A stretch of 64,000 nt of DNA from Chrysogorgia sp. JL179-B06 (taxonomy: Eukaryota > Cnidaria > Anthozoa > Scleralcyonacea > Chrysogorgiidae): contig JAYKKM010000051.1 in the NCBI GenBank assembly GCA_035772405.1, positions 792,001 through 856,000 on the forward strand. Reading direction: 5' to 3'. The notes beneath the pieces are model-generated. The model did not search any database and was not told the origin of the DNA. It worked only from the letters and a program-made list of their open reading frames with translations. Positions 21,151 through 33,500 of this stretch are shown one piece after another (the first letter of the stretch is position 1; the number at the start of each line of letters is the position of its first letter). A program made the position numbers and the translations under genes.

Positions 21151-21794
21151 GGTCGTGGCTAGATGGTACACTCACAGTTGAGGTGACCGTGAGGTACTAG
21201 GTCTGAGTTGTCTACTGGACGATCATTTTAGATATCCGCGAGAGGTTGGGGCGCTAGTACGTGATGCCCTTGTGTTTATGTAAGATTAGTCTAATCTCGT
21301 CCATTTTGGACAGAAGAGAACGCACATTTAAATGCAAAAATCTGAGGCCACGTTGGTTGGTAATATCTTTAAGTTCCGAAATTTCAGGATACGCGATATC
21401 CTCCAGATGTAACTCACTTTCTGCTGTGTCGTCAGATCTACTCAATCCCATAGAATGACAAGACACGCATAATTGAGTATCCTCATAGTGCGTGCCAATG
21501 CATTTCAGGTGAAAAGGTTGTTTGCAATCACCACAAAGTACTTTACCTTGGCCTTGGACGAAATGAGAGATTGTTACGATCGGACATGCCTGTATGATGA
21601 ACACATAATGGAACTGCTAACCCCAAAACAACTTAGATCCTAACCCCCCGCCCAATAAAAATTGGTTTTCTAACCCCCCACCTAATGGTTTTCTAATACT
21701 AACCTCAATTCTAATAAAAGGATCGTCCCGAAGACGAGTCAGACCTAGTACCTCACGGTCACCTCAACTGTGAGAGTACCATCTAGCCACGACC
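21151..21794. mobile_element. Inverted-repeat element carrying a LINE fragment and GGTTAG core
   Basis: Arms of 74 bp (21151-21224 and 21721-21794) are inverted copies, starting GGTCGTGGCTAGATGG and ending in GACGATC. Between them lie a minus-strand LINE ORF piece (21254-21604) and the shared core CTAACCCCAAAACAACTTAG (from 21619). The same arm sequence occurs at 59627-59690 and 60646-60719, there in direct orientation. Confidence 0.8.
21254..21604 (-). pseudogene. LINE ORF fragment: PHD-like finger and start of endonuclease
   Basis: The minus-strand frame holds CGDC..HLKC..CVSC spacing, a PHD-like zinc finger seen at the start of several CR1/L2-type LINE ORFs. About 45 residues on is GLRFLHLNVRSLLSKMDEI, the opening of the apurinic-type endonuclease domain. 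The frame stops about 10 residues later, so the endonuclease and reverse transcriptase are missing. It sits inside the inverted-repeat element 21151-21794 and was probably captured or inserted. Confidence 0.8.
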
Positions 21795-22851
21795 AACCTC
21801 TTTCGTCTGTGACGTATTGAATGACGTCACCATGACGTCATCAACAAACACTAAAACTCTAATTTTTGTCGACAGTGCTATATTTTTTGGTGTCATATAA
21901 ACCTAATTAATTACTTCCTACATTGATTCATTGATAAATTAAATAAAAATGCAGTTATGAAAATTTTATTCTGGCTAATTTTTAAAAATTATTTTATGAA
22001 ACACGTCACGATGACGTCATGATATGACATTACCAAACGAAAGACGTATAGCTCATACAGACTGTCTTGATGGTTCTTAAAACTGTGAAATTCTAAGCTT
22101 CCGTCTGCAAATCGAAATACGTCTGAACACCCTTAATAAACCTAACCGTAGCTAACCCTAACCTAACGAAAAATTAAAAAACAGAAAGGTCCTTTTGAGT
22201 CATCCCTTAGTCATCCCCAAGCATTAGTGCTAACAAATATCAAATATGTCTACGCATGCTCTTTTGAAGTTTTGGAGGCTTGGGTACTTTTCCCTGGCGC
22301 AGGCCAAAATGACCGCAGGCTCTGGGTACGTTCCTCTATTAATCGTACCCAGGCTCTCGTCTACTTCTATTATTGATTTATTGACAATTCCTTTGCCATA
22401 TTGTATTGTTCTTGTAAATGTTAGAGAAATTGGTCGTTTAAACAGACTTTTTTGTCCGAAAATGTGATAGATATTACGTCCTAAAAGGGTGAGTTATGCC
22501 TGTTGTATTGTATGTTATAGATCTTGAATATTATTTACGAGAGAGAAAAACTATGTTCTCAATTTCCTGTCGATTGAAATGTCGAATTATTCGACATTTA
22601 TAGTGATGATTCATAGTGGCTATAATTTTTGGGGAAGTGCAAGGTCATTGTATTTCTTGCTATATTAAATGCGTGTTGAAATACAACGAGTTATACACAC
22701 AGTCATACTATTGAATCATATGAATGTACCACTGGTCCACTGGAAAATGTATAATACTTAGGCAAAAAATGTTTCTGATCACATCAGCAGGTTTAAAATG
22801 ACCCAGTGACAAGGAAGGTTTTTTAAGAATATATTTTTATTTAGCAAGTAA
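21795..22851. other. Intergenic DNA without recognised gene
   Basis: ATGACGTCA motifs cluster at 21820-21845 and 22005-22030. GGCTCTGGGTACG..CGTACCCAGGCTCTCG (22317-22361) is a small hairpin of the CCTCGTACCCAGG type. CTAACCCTAACC-like sequence is at 22140-22165. Confidence 0.45.
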
Positions 22852-23080
22852 ATACAGGTCCGACAATTGTAGGAATATTTAGGGTTAGGAATATGGATAT
22901 TTAGGAATAGGGATATTTAGGGTTAGGAATAGGGATATTTAGGGTTAGGAATAGGGATATTTAGGGTTCAGATTTAGGGTTTTTTGTTGCAATTGCATTT
23001 ACTGTACAGTATATGTTTATGTCGGACCAGGAGCATTTAGCCTATGGGGTCTGGTGTCGGACCTGTGTCCACGGCGTTTA
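22852..23080 (+). repeat. GTCGGACC element with expanded TTAGGG-like minisatellite
   Basis: Outer segments match 12590-12738 in inverted orientation (CAGGTCCGACAATT, GGAGCATTTAGCCTATGGGG, GTCGGACCTGTGTCC). The middle (22868-22975) is several units of about 24 bp built on TTTAGGGTTAGGAATAGGGA, longer than in the other copy. Confidence 0.8.
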
Positions 23081-25348
23081 ATTTTGTGAAGGGTGGTACT
23101 GAACAGGTGCAATGATAGAAAATATTTTCAGTTTATAAATTATTCTTTAAACCACACAACCAATGGTCAGCAGCAATACATATTCAATTCATCAAGGATA
23201 TATAAAAGCTGAAAAATTGCTAAATGTTTGGGGAAAATAAGAAAAAAGCAAGTGACCCACAGGTTTGGACTTTGGAGATGACCCGCTAGTGATGAGAAAC
23301 ATATACAGTACTGCTCAGAAATAACCTAACACTGCGGTTGCGGTTCGGTTGGGGTTAGGTTGCAGTTCTTTAGCATTTTAGATTCCTAATAATTCACGTG
23401 TCGAAAAGTGGATTGGCATGAAGTTTCAACCATTTCTGTGTTTACATGAAGCGAATCGAAAATTCGATCGGTACTGTATATTATTTTTTGCCTAATTGTT
23501 ATGAAGTGTTTAATGCATTTGAAAATGTCCTGTCTAGAACAACTGTACAGTAGATAAATAGACTGTTTAGCTTCATATAAATTTTCCAAATTCTTATTAT
23601 AAACTTAGTCACCTCATGAATCATGATAGTTAAATGCTCTCAGTTTCAGTTGATTTTAATGTTGTTATTCTTACTATGGATAATCTGGCTGATGTTTCAT
23701 AAAGTATCCCAAATTCAAAACAAGTAGCTGCTGTTAAGTCCTAACCCAAACCTTACCCTAATGCTAACCCTAATACTATTACCCTAACTCTTACCATAAT
23801 GCCACTGCCTTTGATGGGTCGACCAGAAGATATGAAAAAGGCAGATCCATCATCGAAAACTGGGATCTCAAGTTTGGTTAATTTGTGAATTGCCTACTTG
23901 GGGAAAAACAAAACCAGAAAGTTTGTTTTGCAACCTGCTTATTTACCAGCTAGGTAATATCAGCAACCACACACCTGTGAGAAAAACATGTACATATTTC
24001 ATGTCTACTCTGACCTATGTACGATTATTTATTTCAAAGAAATTTTCCACTTTATACTGCCTTATTCGGAACTGTACGATTATTAATTTTAGGAATTTCC
24101 ATACTGTAAGTTCGCCACTTATTGCTGAGAAAATCCCTTGTCCATTGAACCCTTATCCAAGTGAGAAATATACTGATATTTGCTCCACGAAACAAAAACA
24201 AACAAAAACGCTCTTGTATTGAAATAAAAATGCTCCATCTTGTATTCCTAAACTTGTCTTAACAGTTCGCATTTTTACATGTTTTGGTTGTTTTCTCGCG
24301 ACTGTCTGGGAAAAAAGAATCTGGAGAGTTATTAAATACCAGTACCGGTAAATACAATAACAGCTTTATTGATCTTATGTTTCTCCCATTGTTTCATAAA
24401 AAGCTAGAATGTACTGTACTTAACATGATAGTATTATTCCGCTCTATAGTGTATACTATTATTGACTTCTGGGGATGTTTCCACTTTCCACTCTATACTA
24501 TTATTCCACTCTATACTACTGTATTATTGACGTCTGGGTAATTTTTCACTCTATATACTATTATTCCATTCTATACTATTATTGATTGCTTCAGATTTTT
24601 CCACTCTATGCTATTATTTTGCCCAATACGATTATTCGGAAGGTCAGAGTAATATGGTGCTGATGTACCAGAGAACTATGTGCCTCAACTGAGTGGATAT
24701 AAGAATTTGAAAACTTAGATGCTTACAAGTCAACTTCAACTAGCTGTCAATGATCCTCATGACCAATGCCATTGGTCCTCAGTTGGTCAGCTACCTCCAA
24801 CACTACTGGCAGTACACCAGCACTACTGACAGTACTCAGTCACCTCTCAATGTTTTCAGGATCATCAAGCCACTATTTTTCCATTGCAGTCCTTCCAATA
24901 ACAAGATGTCTCTTTCACCAAATGCTCTGTTATTGAAGGTGTTTTTTGTCTAGCAACCATTGGATAAATCGAAGGATGCTCATTCAATTTTTCCTAAGGT
25001 CAAGGTCATGGAAATTTCAACACCAGCCATAAAATTAGGTATACAGTACAGTAATCATAGTGTACAGCAATCATAAGTGACGTATTTTGTTGTAAACTTT
25101 TCATTGCTTTTATTGAAAAATTATGTTATATATACTGTACACACATGATAAATATTAACAAACTTCATTTGCTTTGTCAGTTTTGAAATAAACATTTTCT
25201 TACCATACATAGCCAAATTCCTTATGTGGTTGCAGCTGAGTGGATTTTTTGTACTGACATTTTATATTTTTTCACAGGGAAGTGGATTCAAGGGGGGATT
25301 AAGGGGAAAAATAAATATTATGTTATAATTCCCAAACAAACAGTGTTG
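23081..25348. other. Intergenic DNA without recognised gene
   Basis: Degenerate CTAACCCTAA stretches lie at 23735-23800. Repeated CTCTATACTATTATTCCA motifs form a loose minisatellite at 24440-24620. The open frame at 23890-24222 has no recognised domain or splice support. Confidence 0.4.
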
Positions 25349-25425
25349 GGTCCGTACAAGGAAAATATTGCCCTCATTCTTGACTGTTATGTCAAGGCCT
25401 TTGGCAATATTTCCCTGTACGGACC
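25349..25425. mobile_element. 77-bp hairpin element
   Basis: GGTCCGTACAAGGAAAATAT at the left is inverted by ATATTTCCCTGTACGGACC at the right. A second hairpin, CTTGACTGTTATGTCAAG, forms the tip. Confidence 0.75.
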
Positions 25426-26788
25426 TACATAGTGGCCATGGACACTGTCTTGGTGTTGCAGGTAACCTCAAATGGACTAAGCAGGTCATTAAGCACTACA
25501 CAAAGACAAACAAGCTGCTGGGGTGTTTGTTGATCCTCCAGGGAGATCCAGAGCACAAGTAAAAGCCACACCCTCTACCTGGTTCGCCATACAGTACCTT
25601 GAGTATTCATCACCACAATACATCGAGCCTAAACGTACGGAGCATGCACGAAGACATGCCACCAAATTTGTCTTTTTGCAAGCTTTATACAGTAAATACA
25701 ATGTTATGAAAATATATTTTCTGAAACCGTTAAATTATTGATGAGCTTTAATAATTGCAAACTTGCTTTTAAAACTACAATAAATAAAAATAATATTGGC
25801 TTGAAAATAAAACCCTGGCCATTGTAATGTGAGAGGTGACCATTGTAGGGTGGTTGGTGTAAGAGGAGGCTTGATTGTATAATATTTCTCCTTACCATCA
25901 CTCCTGCAGCCATGTAAATTTAATTATACAGTAGGTTTAAGGTTAGGACACACCAGGCGACAAATCGCGGGGGGATGTTGCGGGGACATTACACACGAGG
26001 GGACATTACAATGGCGAGCCGTTGTAACTGCCCATAAACATCGACCGCGAATGTTTTAACGAACTTGTAAAATGAGTAGAATATATAATACATACTTTGT
26101 TTGGAAGTTGTAGAAACGGTACAAACAAATTATTTTAACTCCGAAAAAGCTCAATTTGAGCAAGTTAACTTTGATAAAACATTGATGTTTTATTAATCAA
26201 TGTTTTATCCTGGGTTAAAGATGCTGATTAAATATTAATTTCTTTTTAATTTTCGTCATGAATTATTAATGAATTTTACAAAGACATGTTATATAGCTGC
26301 AATGCAGGATCTTGGGGAGTGGGACGTCCTGAAATGCGAGCAGGATTGGGGCGAAGGGAGGGGAAAGGAGAGCCTGCCAGCAAGCCCTGGTGATTTTCAT
26401 TACTCTCGGTCGCTGACGGCTGCATATTTCTATTGATCTAAATCTGACTAACATACAGATTTATTAATTTATATCCCCCCTGCGACGTCGCCGAGGTTCC
26501 ATGTTTCAAACTACCCAGCATCTTTGGTATCCCTATGAGATACCAAGCATACTATGTATACTGTACAGCACAAAATCTCAATATTGATATGATAGTCATT
26601 GTAAAAACTCCTTTACCATTTAAGCCCCAGTATCAACATGCATATTCTCCTTATTGGTCTTCAAATATTTGTTATAGTACTAGTTGGGAGAAATTGTTTT
26701 AAAAACATGTGTCAGTTCGTCTTTGGTGATCATTTCCTTTATTCTCATTACTACTGTATTTGGTTATAATCATTGATATTATTATTAG
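25426..26788. other. Intergenic DNA without recognised gene
   Basis: The open frame 25523-25741 (STWFAIQYLEYSSPQYIEPK) looks protein-like for part of its length but I recognise nothing in it. ATGAATTATTAATGAATTTT at 26259 matches the end motif of family T (see 18186). The rest is AT-rich without clear features. Confidence 0.35.
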
Positions 26789-27007
26789 AAGGTAGATGCT
26801 GATCACTCCTGGGGCTTAAATAGATTTTATAAACACAATAATGAAAAATGTTACGCCTGTAGATCTGTTGTTGCGGATTGGGCTACTTATCTTGGAAACA
26901 TGCTGAAGGCTTTCAAATTAAAAGTTTGTGATACTAGATTTCAAAGGCTACCAGATTTTGAAATTCTAGCATCCCAGTTTGATGTAAAATTTTATGACTG
27001 GGTTTAG
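26789..27007 (+). CDS. Possible terminal exon or gene fragment, unknown
   Basis: After ATTATTATTAG (acceptor ending 26788) an open frame of 72 residues runs to TAG at 27005-27007. It includes DHSWGLNRFYKHN, EKCYACRSVVADWATYLGN and FEILASQFDVKFYDWV. Composition and Cys/Trp spacing look like real protein rather than chance. I do not recognise the family. The stop lies at the border of a repeat (27008-27420), so the frame may have been cut by an insertion. No partner exon was found; the SPT2 start codon is 510 bp downstream. Confidence 0.35.
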   Translation, partial: KVDADHSWGLNRFYKHNNEKCYACRSVVADWATYLGNMLKAFKLKVCDTRFQRLPDFEILASQFDVKFYDWV

Positions 27008-27420
27008 GGGGTGTACGGAGTCGAGAAAGCCAGGGTAACCGAGCTGACTTTCATTCATCCGAGCTACTGTAACTGCAATTATTTTCACACGATGCCCGAA
27101 ATCACGTGTTTACGAGCACGTTTTCAATTTTTAACCAACACATGAACAAACACAACTTGTGAAATGAAAATTTGTCCAAAAAATATCGGACAAACTTTGT
27201 CGCGTATACTGATCTTTGACTTGCCACCACGGGTAGGCGGGCCTGGTGGGTAACCGAGATCCTGGTCACACAAAGCGAGATCTTGATTAGGTGGGTTGGC
27301 CCGGCTCTCGTATAAACGGAAGATGAAAATTGACAAGAAATGGTAACAAATGCACGATCTCGACAAAGCGGGCCAGCTCGGGTACCCGGGCTAGCTCGCC
27401 TCCATATAAACACCCCTTTT
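27008..27420. mobile_element. Inverted-repeat element, GGGGTGT ends
   Basis: Left end GGGGGTGTACGGAGTCGAG is inverted, with mismatches, by the right end CTCGCCTCCATATAAACACC (to about 27418). CCCGGG- and GAGATC-type palindromes fill the right half. The minus-strand open frames here are not supported as genes. Confidence 0.5.
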
Positions 27421-27516
27421 GGACAATAGCTTTAATCTAATTCCTTTGTCGTTATTAGGCGATGCCTCTTGCAATTATTAATACCTTACGAAGACAGACC
27501 AATATTTAAAAATAAA

Positions 27517-30500
27517 ATGGATTTCAGTGATTTAATGGACATTGCTAATAATAAACAACAAGTCGCAGAGGAAAAGGTAAAAATAAAGAACAGTATAATA
27601 CTATTGTATACTATTGTAATACTATTGTAATACTATTGTATTACTATTGTAATACTATTGTATTGTATTGTATTGTAAGGGTTTGAGCATACAATCACAT
27701 ATAATACGAGTCATGTCTTGTTCATGCCTCTTTTCTATTGTCATCAGTTTACAGAACAGGAACGTAGAATTTCATCTGTAAAGGTGGCAAATACGTAAAA
27801 ATGTGCTAAAATTTGGCCGATATGTAGGGTAACTGTGATACGCTATATATGATATTAAATGAAAGCTACATTCATGTAGATTATGATAAAACATGAATTG
27901 ATAACAGAGTGTATACCAGTTAGCAGCTAGTTAATCATTTAATAGCTTACATAATGAGTACATATGATCAGGTACTGATGGGAAAACAGTGATATATCAA
28001 CCAAAACCAGTTCTAATGATACGAAACTTGGTAAAACATCTAACTAAAGACAGAACTGTGTCATAAAGCATATTTAAAGCGGTACTACGATCAAATTTTT
28101 ACCTATCGATATTTTATGTATTTATAAAGCATTATGTCCCATTAATCGCGATCATGTTCCTGACCAGCGTAAGGAAGTGACGTCAGACTATCAATGCGAA
28201 GACTCCACATGGCTAATTCTTCAAGTAAATCCATAGTGATCAAGGTCCTTTTTTCAAATTCTTCGTCTGAAAGGCTGGACATTTCATCTACTTCTCGAAG
28301 AAAACAAGTAACCTCTACTGAAATTCAGGCGTAACATTGAGAGTCTGCCGTGACAAACAATATTACCTTTTTAAATTGCGAGTTCACTTGGAACTGCCTC
28401 GTACCCAGGTGTCTCAATCCTTCGCCTTGCCATACGCGCGTACAAGGATCGAGACGCCTGGGTACGAGGCAGCACTTGGAACACGTTCTTAGTGATGGTG
28501 GCCTAAATAGTAGTGATCTCAGAGCTCAAAATACTTAGTTCAAAAGTCCTTTTTTAATTTTTTTTACATTGATGATCACTTTCGATCGTAAAATACTATT
28601 CTATGCTAAAGAAAGTCTAAAAAACGTGGTTGAATTTTCATCGTAGTGCCACTTTAAGTAAGAGTACTTACGTATATTCATGGTCGAACGTTTTGGACGA
28701 TGTGTCCTTCAGGTCATTCTACGATGGCATGATGGCATTCTACGCTTTTCAACCGCTGTATTTGTAAGATTTTACTTCTGTCAATGTACAATGCAAGGCT
28801 CAAAATAACGTTTCATGTTATGCCCGTCATGATGATTGGTCAGTTTCAATTGTGACCGGTCAAAGGCGAGTTTTGACCGGTCAAACTTCACGACACCCCT
28901 CCCACAACAAAACACATGTAAAGTATATTCTACACTATACATATAATGAGCTAGTACTGATATGAACGTTTGTCATAAAAAAGGAAAAGCATGCATAGTT
29001 CACTTCAATATATATCAGACATTATGAAACGAGTATACAACAACACAACAACACTCATTTTATGTTCCTTCAAATGGAAGTAATAAAATTAATTGCAAGT
29101 AATATGACCGGTCAAAGTGATCGGCATTATACAAATTTGATCGGTCACATTAAAAATGTGGCCGGTCATTGACCGGCTGTTATTTTGAGCCCTGCAATGT
29201 CTGCATAGTATTTGTTAATAGAACTGTTTAGGATAAATACCAAGGACATCTAGAGTTCCTGTTACTGTATACCTCTGACATCTTTCTTACTGTAGATCAA
29301 ATGTAAGAAATCCAAGGGCAGTGATTCAAGCCAAGTATCAAGTGAAGCTGTCAGAGCTTTCCTTACCAAACAGAATGCAGAAAAAGCAAAACAGAAAGGT
29401 AAGCTAAATAAGTACAGAGTACTCCATACTACTGCACACTAATGTATCTGCTATTTACAGAACCTCAATTTATATGATACAATACTGATAGTCGACTCTG
29501 TTTCTACTAATTAACAGTGATTTATTATATGGCATAAGTTACATTTATCCCCTTTATCCTGACTTTTCGTTTTAAACAATTAACATTTATTTTTTAAACA
29601 ATAATCTTCTCCAGTATTCTTCTTTCTGATTCTGATATTAAAGAAAAATTTATTTTTGATAATAGAATCAAAACAAACAGATGTGAAATGCCTGAACTAG
29701 GCTATACGTAATATAAACTGCAATGGTTTGCGCGCGGAAGCCCCATTGTTGCTCGGTTCTCGACCATAAAACAATCAAGTGAACTTTTTAAACTGGCCGA
29801 TGTCATCTTACATATAAAAGTTAAGAATTTCGTATTGAAAAGTTTCTACATAGCCATTATTAAAAATCAACGGCACTGCATATGACAGTATAGACAACGT
29901 TGGTGTCCGTCAACTGGCAAAAGTATTTGCTGTGCTATCTTAAATCCGTAGGAACATTTTTGGAGTTTTCTAGTAAGTTTGATCGACAATGGTCATGAAA
30001 GCACAATCCTCATGGGCCAAATACTAAGTAAGCAGGTCCGAAACTGTACTCTTTTGAATAATGACACTCAATGTAGAGACTATATAGAGTTGGCAATCTC
30101 AGTCCATCAGACTCCAACAGTTAGTTATTATTGGTGTTGTTGTCGCACTCGAACGCTTTATAGAATACATTTAAGTTTTGATTTCTTGTTTAATTATTTG
30201 AATATGTATAAAAAACGCTAAAGGTCTGATGACAATTCGTTTCAAGTTTAAGCATGATATTAACCCTTTACTGACTATAGTTGCATTTTGTTATTAGTTT
30301 TACGCCATACGCCACACATTTTACTTTGGCAAACAATGCAGTTGGTTTGGTTTGAACCAAATCACTTTCCGAAGCACCAACTACATGTATTTTTGCTAGT
30401 TTTCACATCTATCAACTATATATTATTAAATTATGTTTCTCGTTGATTATGATATAAAACAGCTCTCAGAAAAGCGGGAAACAGCGTTTCAAAGCCTTAA

Positions 30501-33500
30501 AAAATCAAACATTTTCCCAAGGAGCAGGTCCGCAGACCTGATCTCTACGATTTTTGGTGGCCTTCATCCCCCCAGACCTCTCGGGTTTTCGTGGGGGCAT
30601 TCACCCCCCACTTTCAGACACGAATTGTCACCCTTGCTGAAAAGCTTTGCTTTCATAAAATTGCTGCCATATTTGCAATCGGTCTATTAGGTTCCTTTTA
30701 TTTCTTTTTTGTTTATATATCTGTTAATAAATTTGCATGGATGTTTGATTTTTATATACATTTTTGATGTTGAAATTAAAGAATTTAGTTAAACTGATGT
30801 GTGCTCCTGGAGGTGGGAAATTTGTCACTTATTTACTGCCTGGGGGACGGGTCTCCAAAAATTTTGAAATAAAATAGCAGCACAATTTTAACAGAATGAA
30901 AAACAATTAGAGCTATATATATTGCTGCAACAAGTCCTATACCATACTATTGCACTAATGCAACATGTAACACACTTATACTACAGCTGAAACAGGTTCA
31001 GTTACTGCTGCAACATCAAAGGAGTAAACTGTGTGCCGCCTCTCAACGTCATACAAAGTTTGACATAAAGGAAATTAATCCACATTGGCAAAATCTGCAA
31101 ACATTTATATTAATAGCTTCTACTACATGTGTGTTGAAGAACACCAATGTATGGTCGCTCTCGTTATATTGATGACATTGCAATACTGCACATCCTGTTC
31201 TTCATTTGCTAACTTTATACCAGTCGTACTAAAGGTAGATGTTGTCACAACTGATTTCCTTTACCTGCAGTGCTGCATAACTGATAATGAGATCTTGCAT
31301 TATGATCAGTAGTTACTCACTCACTGGTAGTTACTTTCACATTGTTGTAACAAAATCCTTTAATTAAATCCCAAATTTCCTGAGTTGTTATGTGTCTCAC
31401 CTATTCGCTTTCTATGTGATTTTATCACTGTTTATACCATAGCCATAAAATACTATTCATTAGCCAGTAGGCAGTAGATACATGTACGCAGTGCGTACCT
31501 ATTTTTTACTTCGTTACATTTTGTTTTATCAGCAAAGTCAAAAAATATATTTCGCAATGCGGACCACTCCATCCATCCGCTGGAGAGAGTGTGATGCTGG
31601 TTGTTGCATGTGCACGTTATTGTCAACTGTTGACTTGGTGCCAACCAGGCTGTAACTTCCAGTTAATTGCTTCATCACTAAAGCTAGAATATTTACTCTT
31701 ATCGTACATGTTGGTTGTTGGTTGAAACAGTACTAATTAAATTTGTTTTTCAGTACTTTTACTTATTAAAGTAAAATTTTCAGGCCATACTTTTACTTAG
31801 TACAAAATATCAGTACTTTGCTGAACACTGCCTTCACGACATGTACCAGAGCCTGGCCCCTCTAGGTCTATATATAGCTACGCCACTGACGAGAAGTATC
31901 TGCATACCCACAGCTATCTTGCTACTCTATAATGACGGTTTCCTTATTTCCCTTCCATATTTTCCTCTTCAGAACAAGAAGAGACTGCCAAACGTGCCAG
32001 GATAAAAGCCAGGCTACAACGAGAACAAAAAGAGAAATCAAAGGGCAAGGGAAAAACTAATGCACCGATTGCAGAAAAGGACGTCGGAAATCGGAAACAG
32101 AATCCTCCTCCGGAAAAAGCCCGTCATCGTCCAACTCCGGCAGCATCTATTCAACCTTCCAAGAAGCAAGCGAAACCGAAAGCTGCGGAAAATAAAAGGA
32201 CTTATAAGGAACAAAAATACGTAGAAAATAAAGGAAGGGAAGGTCGAAACAAAAAGGATGAAGTAAAGAGTTTGGATAAACAATTTAATGATAAAGATAA
32301 AAAGAAACCAGCCTTGGTGAAGGTGAAGAAAGCAGCTGCTGATACTTTGAGTTTCCAGGAATTAATGAAGGTTGCTCAAAAACAGATCAACAATCCCGAC
32401 GCTATACGGAAACTCACGGGGAACCCACGAGTCAAAAAAAAAGAAACTGAAAAACTCGAAAGTAAAGTGGGAAGAGAAGATCGCGGGAAAGACGAGAAGT
32501 TGAAAAGTAAGGCTGCCGTTGAGTCCCCTACATCATCGAAGATCTCGAAGGGAAGCACGGGGAAACGAAGCAGTGCGAATGGAACGAAGAATATAGAGAC
32601 TAACGTTGCGGACGTTTGTAAACGAAAGCTACCTGAAAAAACTGAAAAACCTGAAGTTAAGCGCAGTCTTCCCAACAAACCACAAATGACCATAGAACGA
32701 AGGACCGTTTCGGAAAAGGTTAATCGTCGCGCAGCGTTGAAACGTAGATATGATGATGATGATTGTGATGATGTCGAAATGGATGATTTTATTGATGATA
32801 CTGAAGCTACTCCAGATATATCCAGCTATATTAAGGAAATTTTTGGATATGATCGAAACAAGTTAGTATATATAACAATACATTATATTTTCCGGCCCGT
32901 ATCCTACCAAATCCTGATTTCTAATTGGCTAACGAGCGGCTCGTGTGAGCCCACTGAGCCCATACGGATCGCTCGCACGGACCTCGACGGCTCGATGCGT
33001 TTTATAAGCCGTAAAATATTCTAAAGACATTTGAAAATGAACTCAAATGAGATTGAACGTATTGAAAGACATATAAGTGAGTTTTTTTTATCCGAAGAGA
33101 CTTAACTCTCAATTTCCTTTGGTGAAGGTAAAAGCACCGGGACCTCGGGAAATATGTAATAGAGAGAGCGTCAGAGGGCTGTATATCGCATAAATCCAGA
33201 CGTTCGCGGTGTTTATCTGACTTATTATTACATTGAGGAGGTTTCCAACAAAGTTTTGTCGATTTTGTCCACCTTGGACAAAGATTTTCCTAGTTTTTTC
33301 TTCGTTTCTTATCTTATTAGTATTCATAGGGATGTATGGCGCATACATCCCGCGGTACATCAAAGGAAACCGACTCAATGTAATAATAATTCTCCATACA
33401 GACCTCCCACCCGGTAAATAACATATATGTGCAACCTCTACAAATTGACACTGATATAATTATTTTGACAAAATATTTTAACAAAAATCATTATAATTAG

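Noticed and set aside
23890..24222. 110-codon frame as an exon or gene
   Set aside because: Low-complexity AT-rich composition, no homology recognised, no supporting splice context.
32038..32693. Minus-strand open frames opposite SPT2 exon 3
   Set aside because: Antisense shadows of the Lys/Glu-rich SPT2 coding sequence.
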